Positions 1 to 11,448 of a stretch of DNA of 64,000 nt are shown piece by piece. The notes under the pieces are model-generated. The model had not been told where the DNA came from. It ran no database searches and worked only from the letters and a program-made list of their open reading frames with translations. The stretch spans positions 718,997 to 782,996 of the forward strand of contig CM043964.1 in assembly GCA_014529385.2 (NCBI GenBank), read 5' to 3'. Each line of letters opens with the position of its first letter. The stretch's first letter is position 1. The position numbers and the translations under genes are program-made. Source of the stretch: Adiantum capillus-veneris (Eukaryota; Streptophyta; Polypodiopsida; Polypodiales; Pteridaceae).

Positions 1-2527
1 GAATCCTAAGCTTCCGAGAAGTATAAGCTACAAGCCTTCCTTCTTGAGTAAGGACTCCTCCTAATGCAAGGTTACTAGCATCTGTGATCACCTCGAATTC
101 TTGGGTGAAGTCTGGAAGTTTTAAGAGAGGTTCTGAAGCAAGATACTCCTTAAGTTGTTTGAAGCAAGATTCATGTTTTTCTTCCCAAAGTATCATTGCT
201 CCTTTCTTTAGCAAGTCGGTTAGTGGTGCAGCTTTAAGAGCATAGTCCTTTACAAAGATCCTGTACCACCCTGTGATACCTAAGAACCCTCTGACTTCGG
301 TTTGTGAAGTGGGTTGAGGCCATTCCACAATATCTTTGACTTTGTCAGGGTCAACAGAGACTCCTTCATGTGAAATGATAAACCCTAAGTAACAGACCTT
401 AGGGGTAAAGAAGGTACATTTGCTTTTCTTTGCATACAGCTTAGCTCGGCGTAAAAGCTCTAACACTTTCCTAACATGTCCTTCATGCTCTTCCTCTAAT
501 TTGGAATAAATTAAGATATCGTCAAAGAATACTAGGACAAAATCATCCAAGAATTCTCTAAAGATATCGTGCATCAGACGATTGAAAGTTGCAGGAGCAT
601 TTGTAAGTCCGAAAGCCATCAATGTAAATTCGTAATGACCATAACGAGTGTTGAAAGCTGTTTTGGAGATATCAGCCTCCTGGATTCGAATTTGATGATA
701 GCCAGATCGAAGATCGATCTTTGTGAATATTTTGGCTCCATGTAATCTGTCCTGCATCTCATTGATATGAGGAATTGGATATTTATTCTTGATGGTAACC
801 TGATTTAAGCCCCTATAATCTATGCAAAGTCGAAGAGATCCATCCTTTTTCTTTTGGAAGAGAACAGGTGCACCCCATGGAGATGTACTAGGTCAGATAA
901 ACCCTTGCTCAATCAACTGCTTGAGGTGCTCCTTGAGTTCTATAGCCTCTGGAAGTGACATCTTGTACGGCGCTCTTGAGACTGGTTCACTACTTGGAAA
1001 AATTTTGATTTCATGGTCTACCTCCCTAGGTGGTGGTAGTTCAGAAAGTTCACTGGGGAAAACATCCGAAAATTCTTCTAGCCACATTGGTTCAGGGTTG
1101 GAATAATATTTTTCTACTTTGTTTAGCTTGACTACAAAAATTTGTTGACCCTTGCGTAACCCTTTCAAAAGACGATTAGCTTTGACCAAGTAAGCTTTTG
1201 GTCGTCCATTTTGGCCTTGGATAGTGACTTCTTGACCTAGGTTGTCCACAAAAGTAACACTTCCTTGGGCACAATGGATATTGGCATTATGACTGGCTAA
1301 CCAATCCATTCCAAGAATTCCATCATAGATTCCTATGGGTAACGTTCGAAAAGTAGCAGAAGTAGAGTATTCTCCCAACTTGAAATCTATTTTGCCCACA
1401 GTGTACTGAGATAACACCTCCTTTCCATTGGCTAATTCAACTATCATCTTTCTTGTAGGATGTTGATTAAGTCCTAACCTCCTTAAACATTTAGGTGACA
1501 AGAAAGAATGAGTACTACCACAATCAATAAGAAGCTCAAATTTTTCACCTTGGTGATTTGCAGGTGTTTGAATGACAGCATATTGTTGTCTTGCTCTTGG
1601 GTTATCAATTGCAGCATGTAGAGTTGCTCTTTCCTCTTGTTATTCTCCCAATGTTGGTTCTCCTATGATAGCATTGACTCTAGCAGCCATTTTGCGCCCT
1701 CGACCTTGTCCTCCATTTCTTCCTTCACGATTTATTATTTGGTCTCGTCCTCTAGCTCGATTAGGTGTATTTGTTGTGGAGACTCGCCTCGGACATATAT
1801 TCCTAAAATGTCCTAGCTCGTTGCATTCATAGAATCTAAGCTCTGCATTTTGAGCTCCATTTGCTGAAGCTGCAACTATTGGATGAGTTTGGTGAACTGG
1901 GTAAACTTGCCTTTGGTTCCACATCATAGGCCGTCCTCTCCTTCCAGCATTCCTTAAATTTACATTTTGTACCCTTTGAGAGTTTGACATCTCTTTAGCT
2001 AAGGGTTTAGCTCTTAAAAGAGCATCTTGCAAATTTTCAGGCCTCATAGCTTCTAGACGTGTATTTAAAGGAGAATTTAGCCCTTGGCAGAAACGGGCTA
2101 CTTGTTGATCTACGGTCATTGGCGGAGCATAGCGCCTAAGAGTTACAAATTTGGAGTAGTATTCTTCCACTGTAAGATGAAACTGACGTAAGTTGAAGAA
2201 TTCATTCATCTTAAGGGATTCGTGTGCAGGTGGAAGATAACGTCCTTTGACAGTATACTTAATGTCTTCCCAAGTTTGAGTGTTTTGAGCTACTTGATTA
2301 TCTTTGCAGTGTTGTTTCCACCAAAGCTTGGCATCCCCCGTGAGACGAAACATAGCCAACATTGCCTGGTTATCGGGAGTAGTACCAGCAGCAACAAAAT
2401 AATCCTCCATCTCTTTGAGCCACACTTCAGCATCGCGCTCAACTAGGGCTCCTTCCCCTTTGAAAGAGGGAAGTTTAGCTTGCTTGAGAAGTAGATTTTT
2501 CTCTTGAAGAGATGTATACACCCCACT
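1..2527 (-). pseudogene. gag-pol exon 2 of A1, interrupted by stops (gag, protease, RT, part of RNase H)
   Basis: One continuous frame reads from the predicted splice acceptor (AG at 2528-2529) to the window edge. The Gag part has a Retrotrans_gag-like core (GDAKLWWKQH) and an RG-rich tail with a CCHC knuckle whose first Cys is Phe (FYECN...GHFRNIC). It is followed by the protease motif [14 protein letters not shown] with [10 protein letters not shown] near 515-545, and the start of RNase H (DASNLALGG). Stops break the frame at 1640-1642 (GAA to TAA compared with A2) and 893-895 (CGA to TGA, a CpG-type change). The first codons are AGT-GGG-GTG with no ATG, as expected if Gag starts in a separate upstream exon. 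A2 lacks both stops, so they are copy-specific decay. Confidence 0.88.
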
Positions 2528-2703
2528 CTGTGCAATATAGATTAAGTGAAACTTTATTGGATACTCTAACTTTAATCCACTTTAAGGCAAGACTTGATCA
2601 GACAATAATACAAACAAAAAATAATATTAATCCAAACTTTATTTATATACACATTATTTACTACCAAGGTTGGTAGTCTTTAGGTACAACGATTGTAATG
2701 TCT

Positions 2704-3156
2704 CTATATTTTGAGTTTAGTGACTACAAAAGGATAGGCTAAAGGATCAAAATAATAAGTTTCCTTTGACCCTTGAAATCTACGAGATACACATATGGGT
2801 CGAATCCTACCACCATGGATAACTTTTGTAACTTGGTTATATACCCATTGAGTCTGAGATATCTTTTCTCCTTCCAAGGTAATGGTAGCATCTGGATTCT
2901 TAGTACCAATGAAAAGATACACTTCGATGACTTTTAACTCCTCTGCCCAACGAAGTTTCTTAAGATTGGTATCCATGCACCATATCTTGTCAGCATCGAT
3001 GGTATAGATTCCTCCAGATGGACTCCAGTTGATACCCCATCCTCTATGCACCCTTGGAATAGGTGGTGCAAACACCCTATCCAAAATCATCATCATCCTT
3101 TTTTGAAACTGATAATTTGGTGATTGGCATGCATTTTCAAACATGATGGTGAACAC
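2704..3156 (-). CDS. Leader ORF between PBS and gag (A1 copy), unknown function
   Basis: A 150-codon open frame sits between the PBS and gag, in the same place as its homologue at 28095-28547 in A2. I recognise no domain. It is rich in aromatic and basic residues (RVHRGWGINWSPSGG, QWVYNQVTKVIHGG) and has no obvious signal peptide or membrane segment. The frame starts at GTG; the first internal ATG gives MFENAC. The frame is open a little further upstream, to a TGA that both copies share. The few differences between the two copies are mostly amino-acid changing, so there is no sign of purifying selection between them. It lies inside the predicted intron of gag, so it would be present only in unspliced RNA. 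Confidence 0.4.
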   Translation of the reverse strand: MFTIMFENACQSPNYQFQKRMMMILDRVFAPPIPRVHRGWGINWSPSGGIYTIDADKIWCMDTNLKKLRWAEELKVIEVYLFIGTKNPDATITLEGEKISQTQWVYNQVTKVIHGGRIRPICVSRRFQGSKETYYFDPLAYPFVVTKLKI

Positions 3157-3320
3157 CTGGAATTTCTGGTAGGCTGAATGAACATTTTCTTGTACCAGGA
3201 AAGTTCAGTCTTCAATACCATATAAAAACTCAAAACAATTTTTCTAGGTTCTTCTATTATTTCAAACATTCGCATCCTTCAATATCCAAACATCAATCTA
3301 AAAATCTCCCCAAGCTTTAA

Positions 3321-3337
3321 CCTAGGCTCTGATACCA
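3321..3337 (-). other. Primer binding site, initiator-Met tRNA type (A1)
   Basis: On the minus strand the sequence TGGTATCAGAGCCTAGG follows the LTR end after one base. The first 13 bases are complementary to the 3' end of plant initiator tRNA-Met, the usual primer of chromoviruses. Confidence 0.9.
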
Positions 3338-4420
3338 GTGTGAGGTCCCATCCCCTTGTCGAGAGGAGCGGAGTACCTTTGATAGGTCTCCAATCCTGAT
3401 AAGGAAAAACCAACGGACATTGCCTTAGCTACTACGTAGCCACGGGCATGAACAGTTAGTGAAGGATTGGTCCTATCTCGCTATGGCGGAGCGTGACTAC
3501 CATAACCCTATCTAAAAACTATCTATAATCAATTATACCTAAAAGTATAAATCTTAGAGTGGCCAACCTGTGCGCTTTTTTCTCCATGTTTCAGAAGCAC
3601 AGCCGCCAAGGTTTGTCTCTTTTAAGATTTATGACTAAAAAAAAATTCTAGCGTTGGAAAGTTACCCGACTCATTGGGTCCACCCGTCCATAGAATGATA
3701 CCGTCGGGGTATCATTCTTCCACTTTCCACACCACACTCACCCTTCTTTTGTTATCTAATTACTACCACACTGTTTAAACATACATGTTCCTTGACTTTA
3801 TTTATGATACTGTTTCGTTAAACCAGCCCTTAAAACAGTATTACAAACAATTGTCAAACAAGAAGTCGTCCAATTTTAAACCAACAACCCTTGGATTAGG
3901 TTCACTCAAGAATCTCTACTGGTGCTATTATGTCCGATCGGTATATACATTATTTATAAAAACCCTTGTCCTCATGAGCGTCCCATACCGCTCGACATGT
4001 ACTCGTTGTGCTAATCTGGACGTACTCCCGTCACAGCAACAACGGTGCCAATCTGGGCGTCAACCTCACGCCACGGCAAAACAAAACCACAGTATCCAGC
4101 TGGGCTAATCTAGGTGTACTCCCACCAGAGCATCAGCGGTGCCATCCTGGGCGTCATCTCACGCCTCGGAATCTGCCACATAATACCAGCGCTAATAAGT
4201 AGAGATACTTGAGAGAAACCATACCGAAGGTTTTGGACAAATATTCTTTCCTATAGCAACCAGTTTAACCAGACAATCTTTCCTACTTGTCAAACATATG
4301 ACGCATTTCTTGGGGTTAAGCCCCGTGGTTTCGGTCCGTGTTTTCTTTTCATAAGGTAAATAATATATTCCTATAGTCTCGCATATGCAATGATGCATAA
4401 CTTGAAACTGCAATACTAAC

Positions 4421-4543
4421 CTGTACCATAGCTCCGATTGGTCCGATTGGTGGAGACATAGCATTTTCCGCAGGGATTCCACCGTTACTTGTACCAGCTT
4501 CATGATCATTAGTGCCTTGTGTTTGAGCACACTTTGGAGCCAT
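4421..4543 (-). CDS. Predicted gag exon 1 inside the LTR (A1)
   Basis: On the minus strand an ATG in good context (AAAAAAATGGC) opens 41 codons starting MAPK and ending at ATG-GTA-CAG, followed directly by GTTAGT, a near-consensus plant splice donor. Joining at this point to the AG at 2528-2529 keeps the reading frame (phase 0) into gag. The same exon and donor position occur in both LTRs of A2 (26707-26829 and 34561-34683). The frame continues about 23 codons past the donor if unspliced and then stops. That the donor is used is an inference from frame and motif; no transcript data are available here. Confidence 0.6.
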
Positions 4544-4984
4544 TTTTTTGTACTACACTTATGTTATACACTTAGAACTATAAATTAGTCAATTTTCCTA
4601 GTAATCTCCTTGTTTTCAAAGAGAGTTTGTAATTTGAATCCTCGCCAACTCGGATTCACACTTAGTGTTGTTGTTCTACATCTAATTTCTATACACCAAA
4701 TATTTGCTAATCTTAATTAATAAATTAAGTGTGTAAATTATGAGTGAAAGTTTAGGAATGCATTACTTTTATGCATGACATTTCTAATCCAATTTTAACT
4801 TCAATTCTATACTTTAACTAAATCAATTTTTAGTATTATTCAAAATTCTATTTAACCTAATTGACAATAACATTGGTGAATGAGAATTTCATCATGTATA
4901 ATAAGAATACGATGAGTTCTCTTATGTATTAACTTTCAATTAACAATATATAAGTTAATAGTGAAGATGTACTAACTAGAGAGA

Positions 4985-5086
4985 ATAGGTATACTTAGAG
5001 AGATTAGAGAAAGAGAAAACATACACACACATCTTTTCTAAAGTTAATTGAATCTCCCCAATCTATTAGAGAGATTAGAATAAAAG

Positions 5087-5121
<35 letters not shown>

Positions 5122-5300
5122 CCTTCTTAAAGCTAATTGAATCTTACTAATCTATTAGAAGATTAGAGTAATAATAGATACCACACACACACACATAACT
5201 AATTGAATCTTACTAATCTATTAGAGAGATTAGAGTAAGAGATAGCACATACACACATATCCTTCTTAAAACTAATTGAATGCTCAATTAATACACACCT
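4985..5300 (-). repeat. GT/CA-rich tandem repeats in the A1 LTR
   Basis: Repeats of about 65 bp combine a (CA)n tract with the block TCTAATCTCTCTAATAGATT (reverse strand). They lie between the TATA box and predicted exon 1, so they would form part of the transcript leader. A1 has fewer units than the two A2 LTRs. Confidence 0.8.
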
Positions 5301-5424
5301 TATTAGTCCACTAGAGTTTTTGCTCTCTTAGTGGTTTGTGGACGCCTTCTCTCTAAGAGAAGTGGCAGCATTTCGTGAGCGCTATAGAGGCAATCTCTAT
5401 GTCTAAAGTGTGAGCATGGATGCT

Positions 5425-5434
5425 CTATTTATAG
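5425..5434 (-). promoter_or_regulatory. TATA box of the A1 LTR promoter
   Basis: CTATAAATAG on the minus strand, preceded by TTTCTTTCTG, is the same motif and context as in both A2 LTRs. Transcription would be expected to start about 30 bp downstream, around 5395, marking the U3/R border. Confidence 0.65.
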
Positions 5435-5989
5435 CAGAAAGAAAAATAATTTTTTAATTTTTTTTCCAAAAATCATATCCGCGTTTTTGGTACCCTTGTG
5501 GTACCCATGAGCTTGACCACTTTGTCATTATCATCAAAAGATAAGGCCACTCCTTTCCATGTGATAGTGTGTCCCACTTTGTCCCGTCCTATGTGATCCA
5601 TGTGCCTTCATTTGTCATCCCTATGTATTCTTTTGTCTTTATAATTATTTTATTTATTTCCTTAATGATAATTTACTTTACATTTTTAAGTTAAACTTTA
5701 TAGTTTTATATTAACTTTACAGTAATAAAAGAAAATTCTACAATCAGTAAATAAGTCTTGCAATAAGTTAGTTAGTGATTCATATAGCTAAACATGTCAG
5801 AATTTTGTAGCGTAAATTTTAAATTCTAGGTTTTCTCAACCTACGATTCATAATTTGAATTTGAATATCTTAAATAATGAGTGATGGTTAAAACAATTCA
5901 ATTGCATAATAGAACTTGTGTGAAATTTGAAAGTAGAGACCTTACAAGCACCTAGTTGCTATGGCCTAGCTCCTTGTGTGGTAAGTTTC

Positions 5990-7300
5990 TATCTCTGTTC
6001 TGGCTCAGAGGAACATGGATCGCGATTCATGTTGGAAATCCATTTGAACTTTCATTGATACCATCAGCTTCATTATGATTAAGGGATCTTATGGTATCAA
6101 AATTTTTAGAAATGAATCTCTGGATTGGAAGCTAAGTTGATTTTGTCTCTTTGCCTGAGCTTCTGTTAGTTCTGAGCTGTTGGAAAGGTTTCTTGCACTC
6201 AATTTCAACTCTGGAAGAACCACTAGACTCTCTGTGATACTCTCTAGCTATGTTACTAGCTTGGTGCCAATTTGTGTCAGAGGAACATGGATCACGATCC
6301 ATGTTCCTTTGTGTCAAAATACATTGAATTTTGTCCCACAGCTATTCCTTGGCCTAGCGATGCTGCCTATATGGTTTTTGAATGCTTTAAAGCTTTGTAG
6401 GACAGACAAAAGTTAGTGTTAGGGTTTATGTCAGTGGTTTACCTCCTTGACCTGATTTTTGCCACCTTTTACCCACTTTTTGAAATTTCCTGATAAGGGT
6501 CCTTTAGGAGAAAGTGCTCCAACTGTTATCACTTCCGTGCTTGTCTTTTATCAGCTGAAACTTCCAAAACAGTACATGGATCGCGATCCATGTTTGAGAT
6601 GATTTTGGATTGAAACTTTGTGAGCTGATCAAACAAGGTATGATGATGCTATTCCCCAAGTCTTTTTGGATTTGGTCAGTTTTTTCCAAGTGAAAAGCAA
6701 AGTTTTGTGTCTGTTTTGCGGTTTTTTGCAAACCACTCCCTTTTTGGTATTTTGACCAGCTTTGTTCACTTTTTGTCTATGGATCCTTTTGGAAAAGTTG
6801 CTCAACTGGTAATCAGGAGTACAATGGTCAAATCTTAATGTCAGATGTCTACCTGGAACATGGATTGCGATCCATGTTGGGAAGCACCTGGGCATGAAAT
6901 TTGGTTCTATAGATTCCTTGCTTCTAGTTGGTCCCAATTCTCATCTCTTTTTGGATTTGGGCAATTAAAAGTTCAGTTTTTCCTTGTTTCCCCCTTTTTT
7001 CCAAGGTTTTTGGTCTGCTCACCCCAATCTTGATTTTTATGATCTTCTAGCCCTCTTTTCCTCACCAAACTCAATGTTCTGATGCGTGAGAGCCTGTTCT
7101 AAGCAGAGGAACTAAATTTAGCACATTTTTCCAAAAAGGTACATGGATCACGATCCATGTTGGGCAAGACTTTTGACAGGTTTTTGCACAGTCTTTTTCA
7201 ACAAGTGTGTTTATCCCCTTCTTGAAAGTTTTACTTGGTTTGGTCCAGTTTTGAAGCTCTGACCATCACTTCTTCAATTTTTCCGAGTTATGGTCTTTAA
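5990..7300. repeat. Diverged ~284-bp tandem array with a 20-bp palindrome in each unit
   Basis: The palindrome ACATGGATCGCGATCCATGT, perfect at 6574-6593, recurs with one or two changes at 6013, 6285, 6858 and 7141. The spacings are 272, 289, 284 and 283 bp. Between palindromes the units are strongly diverged but share pieces, for example a TTTGGTC(C)AGTTTT block and a GGATCCTTTTGGAAAAG block. A sixth degraded palindrome lies at 8050, beyond the LTR end at 7721. I see no coding frame. The array lies in what would be the leader of the minus-strand element G. Confidence 0.75.
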
Positions 7301-7701
7301 CACCAAAATAAGGTTTTTGATAGTTTTTCCCTTGATCCTTTTGCTCATAAATGATGGTGTAATTTGTTACCTAACCTACTCCTACAACTGAAATGAATAT
7401 GCAAACATAACTGAACTTAACAATATAGAAATAACAACAATGTGTGTGGTGGAACAGCCCTTTCCAAGCATGTGAAAAATCAAAGAATGAAATACTATCT
7501 TGTACTTCACTCACAGATTTCTTTGCTCTTAAGGAATAGCATTGGCTAGTCTCGGACTCCAGTCGCTATTATGCACTAAACCTACGTCTAGCTGGCTTCA
7601 GTGTTTATGGGTAAATGGAACGGGTATCAAAAGCTTGAAGGGAGAGATTTTTTTGGTTTTTTTTTTTGTACACTAAGTCACTCACCATCTAAGGATCGGT
7701 T

Positions 7702-7720
7702 TCCCCAAAAACGGAGCCAA
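7702..7720 (-). other. Probable Asp-type primer binding site (element G)
   Basis: On the minus strand TTGGCTCCGTTTTTGGGGA follows a sequence ending in GCTAACA. It resembles the plant tRNA-Asp PBS (TGGCGCCGTTGCCGGGGA) at about 14 of 18 positions. A better-preserved site of the same class occurs at 57474 in element E. Confidence 0.5.
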
Positions 7721-8607
7721 TGTTAGCGGTTCGCCGCGACGGACGTCTGCAGCATAGCTCTTTTGTACTAACATAATGTCAATATGCAAGGAAGCGACTC
7801 GGGGTGGGGCACAAAGACTTAATGAGAGTGTCAATCTCACCAAAGTGAACTCAAGGACTACTCGTTCTTACAACAAAAGCAAATCAACCACTTCCTAGTC
7901 AGACAATCAGTATGCGTCCATTCTCAACACTCAACGTAATCACGCCGTTTCGGTATCCAAACGAAACCGGAATGTCATGAAACTTAAGGAGAGGTATCAC
8001 AACACTTATGGGCTCAATCCTACCAAGTTCTATCACCATCTGGGAAGGTACATAAATCACGATCCATCACAAAAAATGTGCAAAAAACTGAAATAGAAGT
8101 ACTTGGAAAGATCCACCTTAAGCATAGAACACTTATCCATGGTCAAAACATAAATAAACAACCATTTTAACTCCCAAATCAATACATTTAGCTCACAAAC
8201 GACGCGTCTTAAACCACCCAGCAGAATTGGAAATTATTACACTTAGATTGAAGAGCAAGAGACAAGGAACACAATGTACTATTCACAATAGAATTCTGAT
8301 TATCCGTTCAAAAGAAATGATGATTACAAATTGTAGTCACAAGAAGCCTTTACAGTGCACATTTTCTTCTCCCAGCTAATGATAATCCTCCTTTAAAAAC
8401 AAATGGTTTTGACTTTAAAAGTCAGGGGGCTTTCCCATGACCATCATGCCTCTTACAAGGGGTAGACTCAGAGAAATAAAAAAGAGTATCGTCTAACCTC
8501 ATCATGATTAAAACTCATCTTAAGCTGAGTTACAGGGTTTTTTTCAAAAAAATAGAGTATCCACCAGGTTTGATGTGCATACGCTTGTTCACTCATATCC
8601 ACCAAAC
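7721..8607 (-). repeat. Probable LTR (element G), truncated at its upstream end
   Basis: If the adjacent PBS is real, this is the end of an LTR on the minus strand, closing in ...GCTAACA. No second LTR is present, so the assignment rests on the PBS and the CA end. Its other side meets the truncated C1 LTR near 8608. No coding frame is visible in it. Confidence 0.35.
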
Positions 8608-9043
8608 AAATATCCCACTAGCTCTCACCATCTTCGGAGGTGTATGAGGTCTTGGGTCTAAGATCAACGAGGAATTGATGTTGTGTTTTAAAGTGTTTTC
8701 TATGTGCTTGAAGCTTCCATCTTCATTGCACTAGCTAGTTATTGAAGGAACACAAAGATTTGTATTGTAAAATGTCTCCCTTAATGAGGAAAACCTATAA
8801 TACAGAGCCTTTTGGAGGGGGGACCAGCTCCATGTAAATCCTGTCCTCAACTGTTGTCAATAACTTAATTTCTCTCTCTCTTGAAGTATTGTTCATGACT
8901 ATCTAGCTAGGTTTTATGCTTTTTGTTGCTCTCTCCATCCAAGCATTCTTGTTTTTCTCATGAGGAATCTATTCTAATGAAATGCTCACTATTTTTATGC
9001 TATTTTGTGCTACACACAAGTTACTAGGCCATTAAATGCTACA
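8608..9043 (+). repeat. C1 5' LTR, 3' end only
   Basis: It is homologous to about 19650-20088 (shared blocks such as CTAGCTCTCACCATCTTC and AGTTACTAGGCCATTAAATG). It ends in TACA, followed by one base and the PBS. Homology stops near 8608, so the first kilobase of this LTR is missing. Confidence 0.82.
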
Positions 9044-9044
9044 T

Positions 9045-9058
9045 TGGTATCAGAGCAC
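9045..9058 (+). other. Primer binding site, initiator-Met type (C1)
   Basis: TGGTATCAGAGCAC lies one base after the LTR end; its first 12 bases fit the initiator tRNA-Met 3' end. Confidence 0.85.
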
Positions 9059-9255
9059 AATGTTTCTCTTTTCTGCTCAAGAAGGGAGGTCCTCAAGCTA
9101 GCTATAAATGGTTGGTATTATTAATTGCAATTGAGTAAGTAGAATATGGATTTTTTCAGCCTTGCAGTGCGCCTGTTTCATGCAGATAACGGGGCATCAC
9201 CATCGAGAGCTATGGTCTTCATAGTGGAGTCCTACGGGGATTGCCCACGGCTTAA

Positions 9256-9504
9256 CCTCGAGGGGTTCACTATGTGAAACTACCATATCACATGCGTTCA
9301 AGACACTATTTGTAGAACCCCTCATCTGTGAATTTTTTAAGGAATATAATGTACCTTTTCTTTTAAAATCTGTAAGTTTTTTTTCAAATTTGAAAAAATA
9401 ATGCCCTTCTATATATATATTTCTGTAAGTTTCAAGAACTTTAAATACCCTTCTATTGAACTCATGGAATAGGTTACATTTTTATTAGGTGACCTCCCCG
9501 GGGG
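9256..9504. mobile_element. 249-bp MITE-like insertion in the C1 leader (copy 1)
   Basis: It is flanked by CTTAA at 9251-9255 and 9505-9509. C2, the paralogous leader, has no such insert at this place (near 22210-22220). The ends are imperfect inverted repeats (CCTCGAGGGGTTCAC against CCCCCGGGGAGGTCAC), and an A/T palindrome, TTTTTTCAAATTTGAAAAAA, lies in the middle. A second copy with different flanks lies at 11196-11448. It encodes nothing. The superfamily is unclear because a 5-bp duplication does not fit the common MITE classes. Confidence 0.65.
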
Positions 9505-10988
9505 CTTAAGCACTATTGAGCTATTACAAGCTTGACAAGAGCGGTATTGTTTTGTTGTTGAAAGAACCTCTCTTCTATTCCTTGCAGTTAATGATATTCA
9601 AGCCACGGGTACAGGTGGTTGAGTGCTTTTCTAAAAGGGTAAAGACAAGTAGCAACTAGGGCTTGAAGTGCCAAAGTACACCTTTAAAAGTTTACACCTA
9701 AAAGTTGTTAGAATGGCTTACAATAGTAAAGAGAGTGAAATTAATGTTGATGGCTTTGATTTTGCTAATGAGCAGGCTACTAATGATGCCCCTATGCTTG
9801 TTAGCTACTTTGTTTCTAGGCTTCAATAAGCCATGGGCAATCCATCTCTCCAAAGTGAAGTGCAATAGCAGCTTCATGCTCATTGGATTCTGCAAACTCC
9901 CCATCATGAAGAGAGAGTACCTAGGAAGCCTTCTTGTGAGACTTCCAAAAGAGGCCTCTCTTCAAATCTGGAAGAAGAAGAGGATCCATACGTAGGGCTC
10001 AAAAATTTACTTCTTGATGACGCATCTTCTTCCCAAAGGAGAACTCAAGAGCCCCCACCAAAAGAACGAGAAAGAAGTGAGTCTCCTGCCACTTGGACGG
10101 AGATGTCTCCACGAAGAAGGCATGCAAAACACTCTCCATCACCTCCTAAAGGGAGAAGACAATTGCACACTTCTCCACACCATAATTCAAAGAGGGATGA
10201 CAAAAAACAAGAGAAGAAAAAGGCAAGAAAGAGGTCACCCTCTTCTCCATCTTCTTCATCCTCTTCCTCTTATGAAGAAAGTGATGGTGCATACAAGGAG
10301 TAACAAGGCAAGAAAAAGGCGAGAAAGAGGTCACCCTCTTCTCCATCTTCTTCAAATTCTTCATCTTTTGAAGAAAGCGATGGTGCAACTTTTAAACCAC
10401 CAAAGAGAAGAGGCAATAGGAAATCCTATGCCGCGTGGAAGAGGTCATCCAAGCTCAAGAATTTCAAAGAGGGAGGAAAGAACATCTCTTTCCTTACCTA
10501 CGATGGCATCTTTGGTGCTATAGACAAAGTCTTGGCCTTCATTCAACAATTCGATGCGGCGTTTGGAGATGAGGGCTTCATGGAGTCCTCAAAGCTACAC
10601 CATGTAGCTATGCATTTTCAAAAGTCCAACACGCAACGGTGGTCTAGCCTATGGGAAAACGGTGAAGCCCCATGAACATGGAAAGCTTTTAGAGCTTCCA
10701 TCAGGAAGCAATTTTTGGCTACCAATGCCAAAGACAAAGTAATCACCGAATCACTAAAGGAGGTACGTCACATTAGTGACGCTCGCAGTGCGGCGCTTGA
10801 AAGTGAAAATTCACGGCGTCGCAATGGGTGTGGCTAGTTTATTTGTAACATAGCGACACCCATAGCAATGCTGACAGGGGTAAAAAAAAAATTGAGAGCG
10901 CCCGAAAACTTAGATCTCAGATCTGAGTTTCGGTGCTCAAGCAAGCCAAGAGGTAACCCGCGCTCTCCCTCTCTCTCTCTTTCTTCTC

Positions 10989-11022
<34 letters not shown>

Positions 11023-11093
11023 TACACGAGGAGAGGAAGGAGATCCAAGTATGCTCCTTCCCTCACCTCTCTCTCATGCTCCCTTCCCCTCTT

Positions 11094-11130
<37 letters not shown>

Positions 11131-11195
11131 TTGTGTTTTAGAGAGAGAGAGAGAGAGAAAGAGAGAAAAGAGAGAAGAAGAAGAAGAAGAGAGTT

Positions 11196-11448
11196 GCTCG
11201 GGGGGTTCACTATGTGTAAAACTCCCATACCACGTGCATTCAAGAACATTTTTGTAAAACCCTTATTTGTGAATTTTGTTTGGAATATAATGTACCCTTT
11301 CCTCTTAAAATCTGTGAGTTTTTTTCAAATTTGAAAAAATAATGCCCTTCTGTATATATATTTTTGTAAGTTTCAAGAACTTTAAATACCCTTCTGTTGA
11401 ACTTGGTGATAGGTTAATTACATTTTTATTAGGTGACCTCCCCAGGGA
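11196..11448. mobile_element. MITE-like insertion, copy 2, inside CACTA-1
   Basis: This is the same ~250-bp unit as 9256-9504 (starts GCTCGGGGGGTTCAC, ends GACCTCCCCAGGG). GAGTT flanks it on both sides (11191-11195 and 11449-11453). It sits exactly at the AAGAGAGTTTTAA junction of the tandem repeat that follows; the other repeat units, at 11644, 11830 and 12010, show the uninterrupted site. Confidence 0.68.

Larger units (their letters stand above)
1..5946 (-). mobile_element. Ty3/gypsy chromovirus-type LTR retrotransposon, copy A1, 5' part
   Basis: Reading on the minus strand this copy runs LTR, PBS, leader ORF, gag, protease, reverse transcriptase and start of RNase H, then leaves the window at base 1. 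It is the same family as the complete plus-strand copy A2 (25093-35769), matching it closely through LTR, leader and coding region. The 3' half (rest of RNase H, integrase, chromodomain, 3' LTR) lies outside. The sequence beyond the LTR (from 5947) is unrelated to the family, so 5946 is a true element end. A1 and A2 lie in opposite orientation and form a long inverted repeat. A1 carries at least two in-frame stops and is probably not autonomous. Confidence 0.93.
3339..5946 (-). repeat. 5' LTR of A1 (about 2.6 kb)
   Basis: On the minus strand the LTR begins TGTAAGGTCTC and ends GGGACCTCACA, an imperfect inverted pair with TG/CA ends, the same as in A2. It is about 170-210 bp shorter than the A2 LTRs, mainly because it has fewer copies of the internal GT-rich tandem repeat. 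It contains a TATA box, the predicted gag exon 1, and a GC-rich block with degenerate repeats near 4000-4170. Confidence 0.92.

Noticed and set aside
9045-9058. tRNA genes at the TGGTATCAGAGC sites
   Set aside because: These are primer binding sites complementary to a tRNA 3' end, each next to an LTR; no tRNA body is present.
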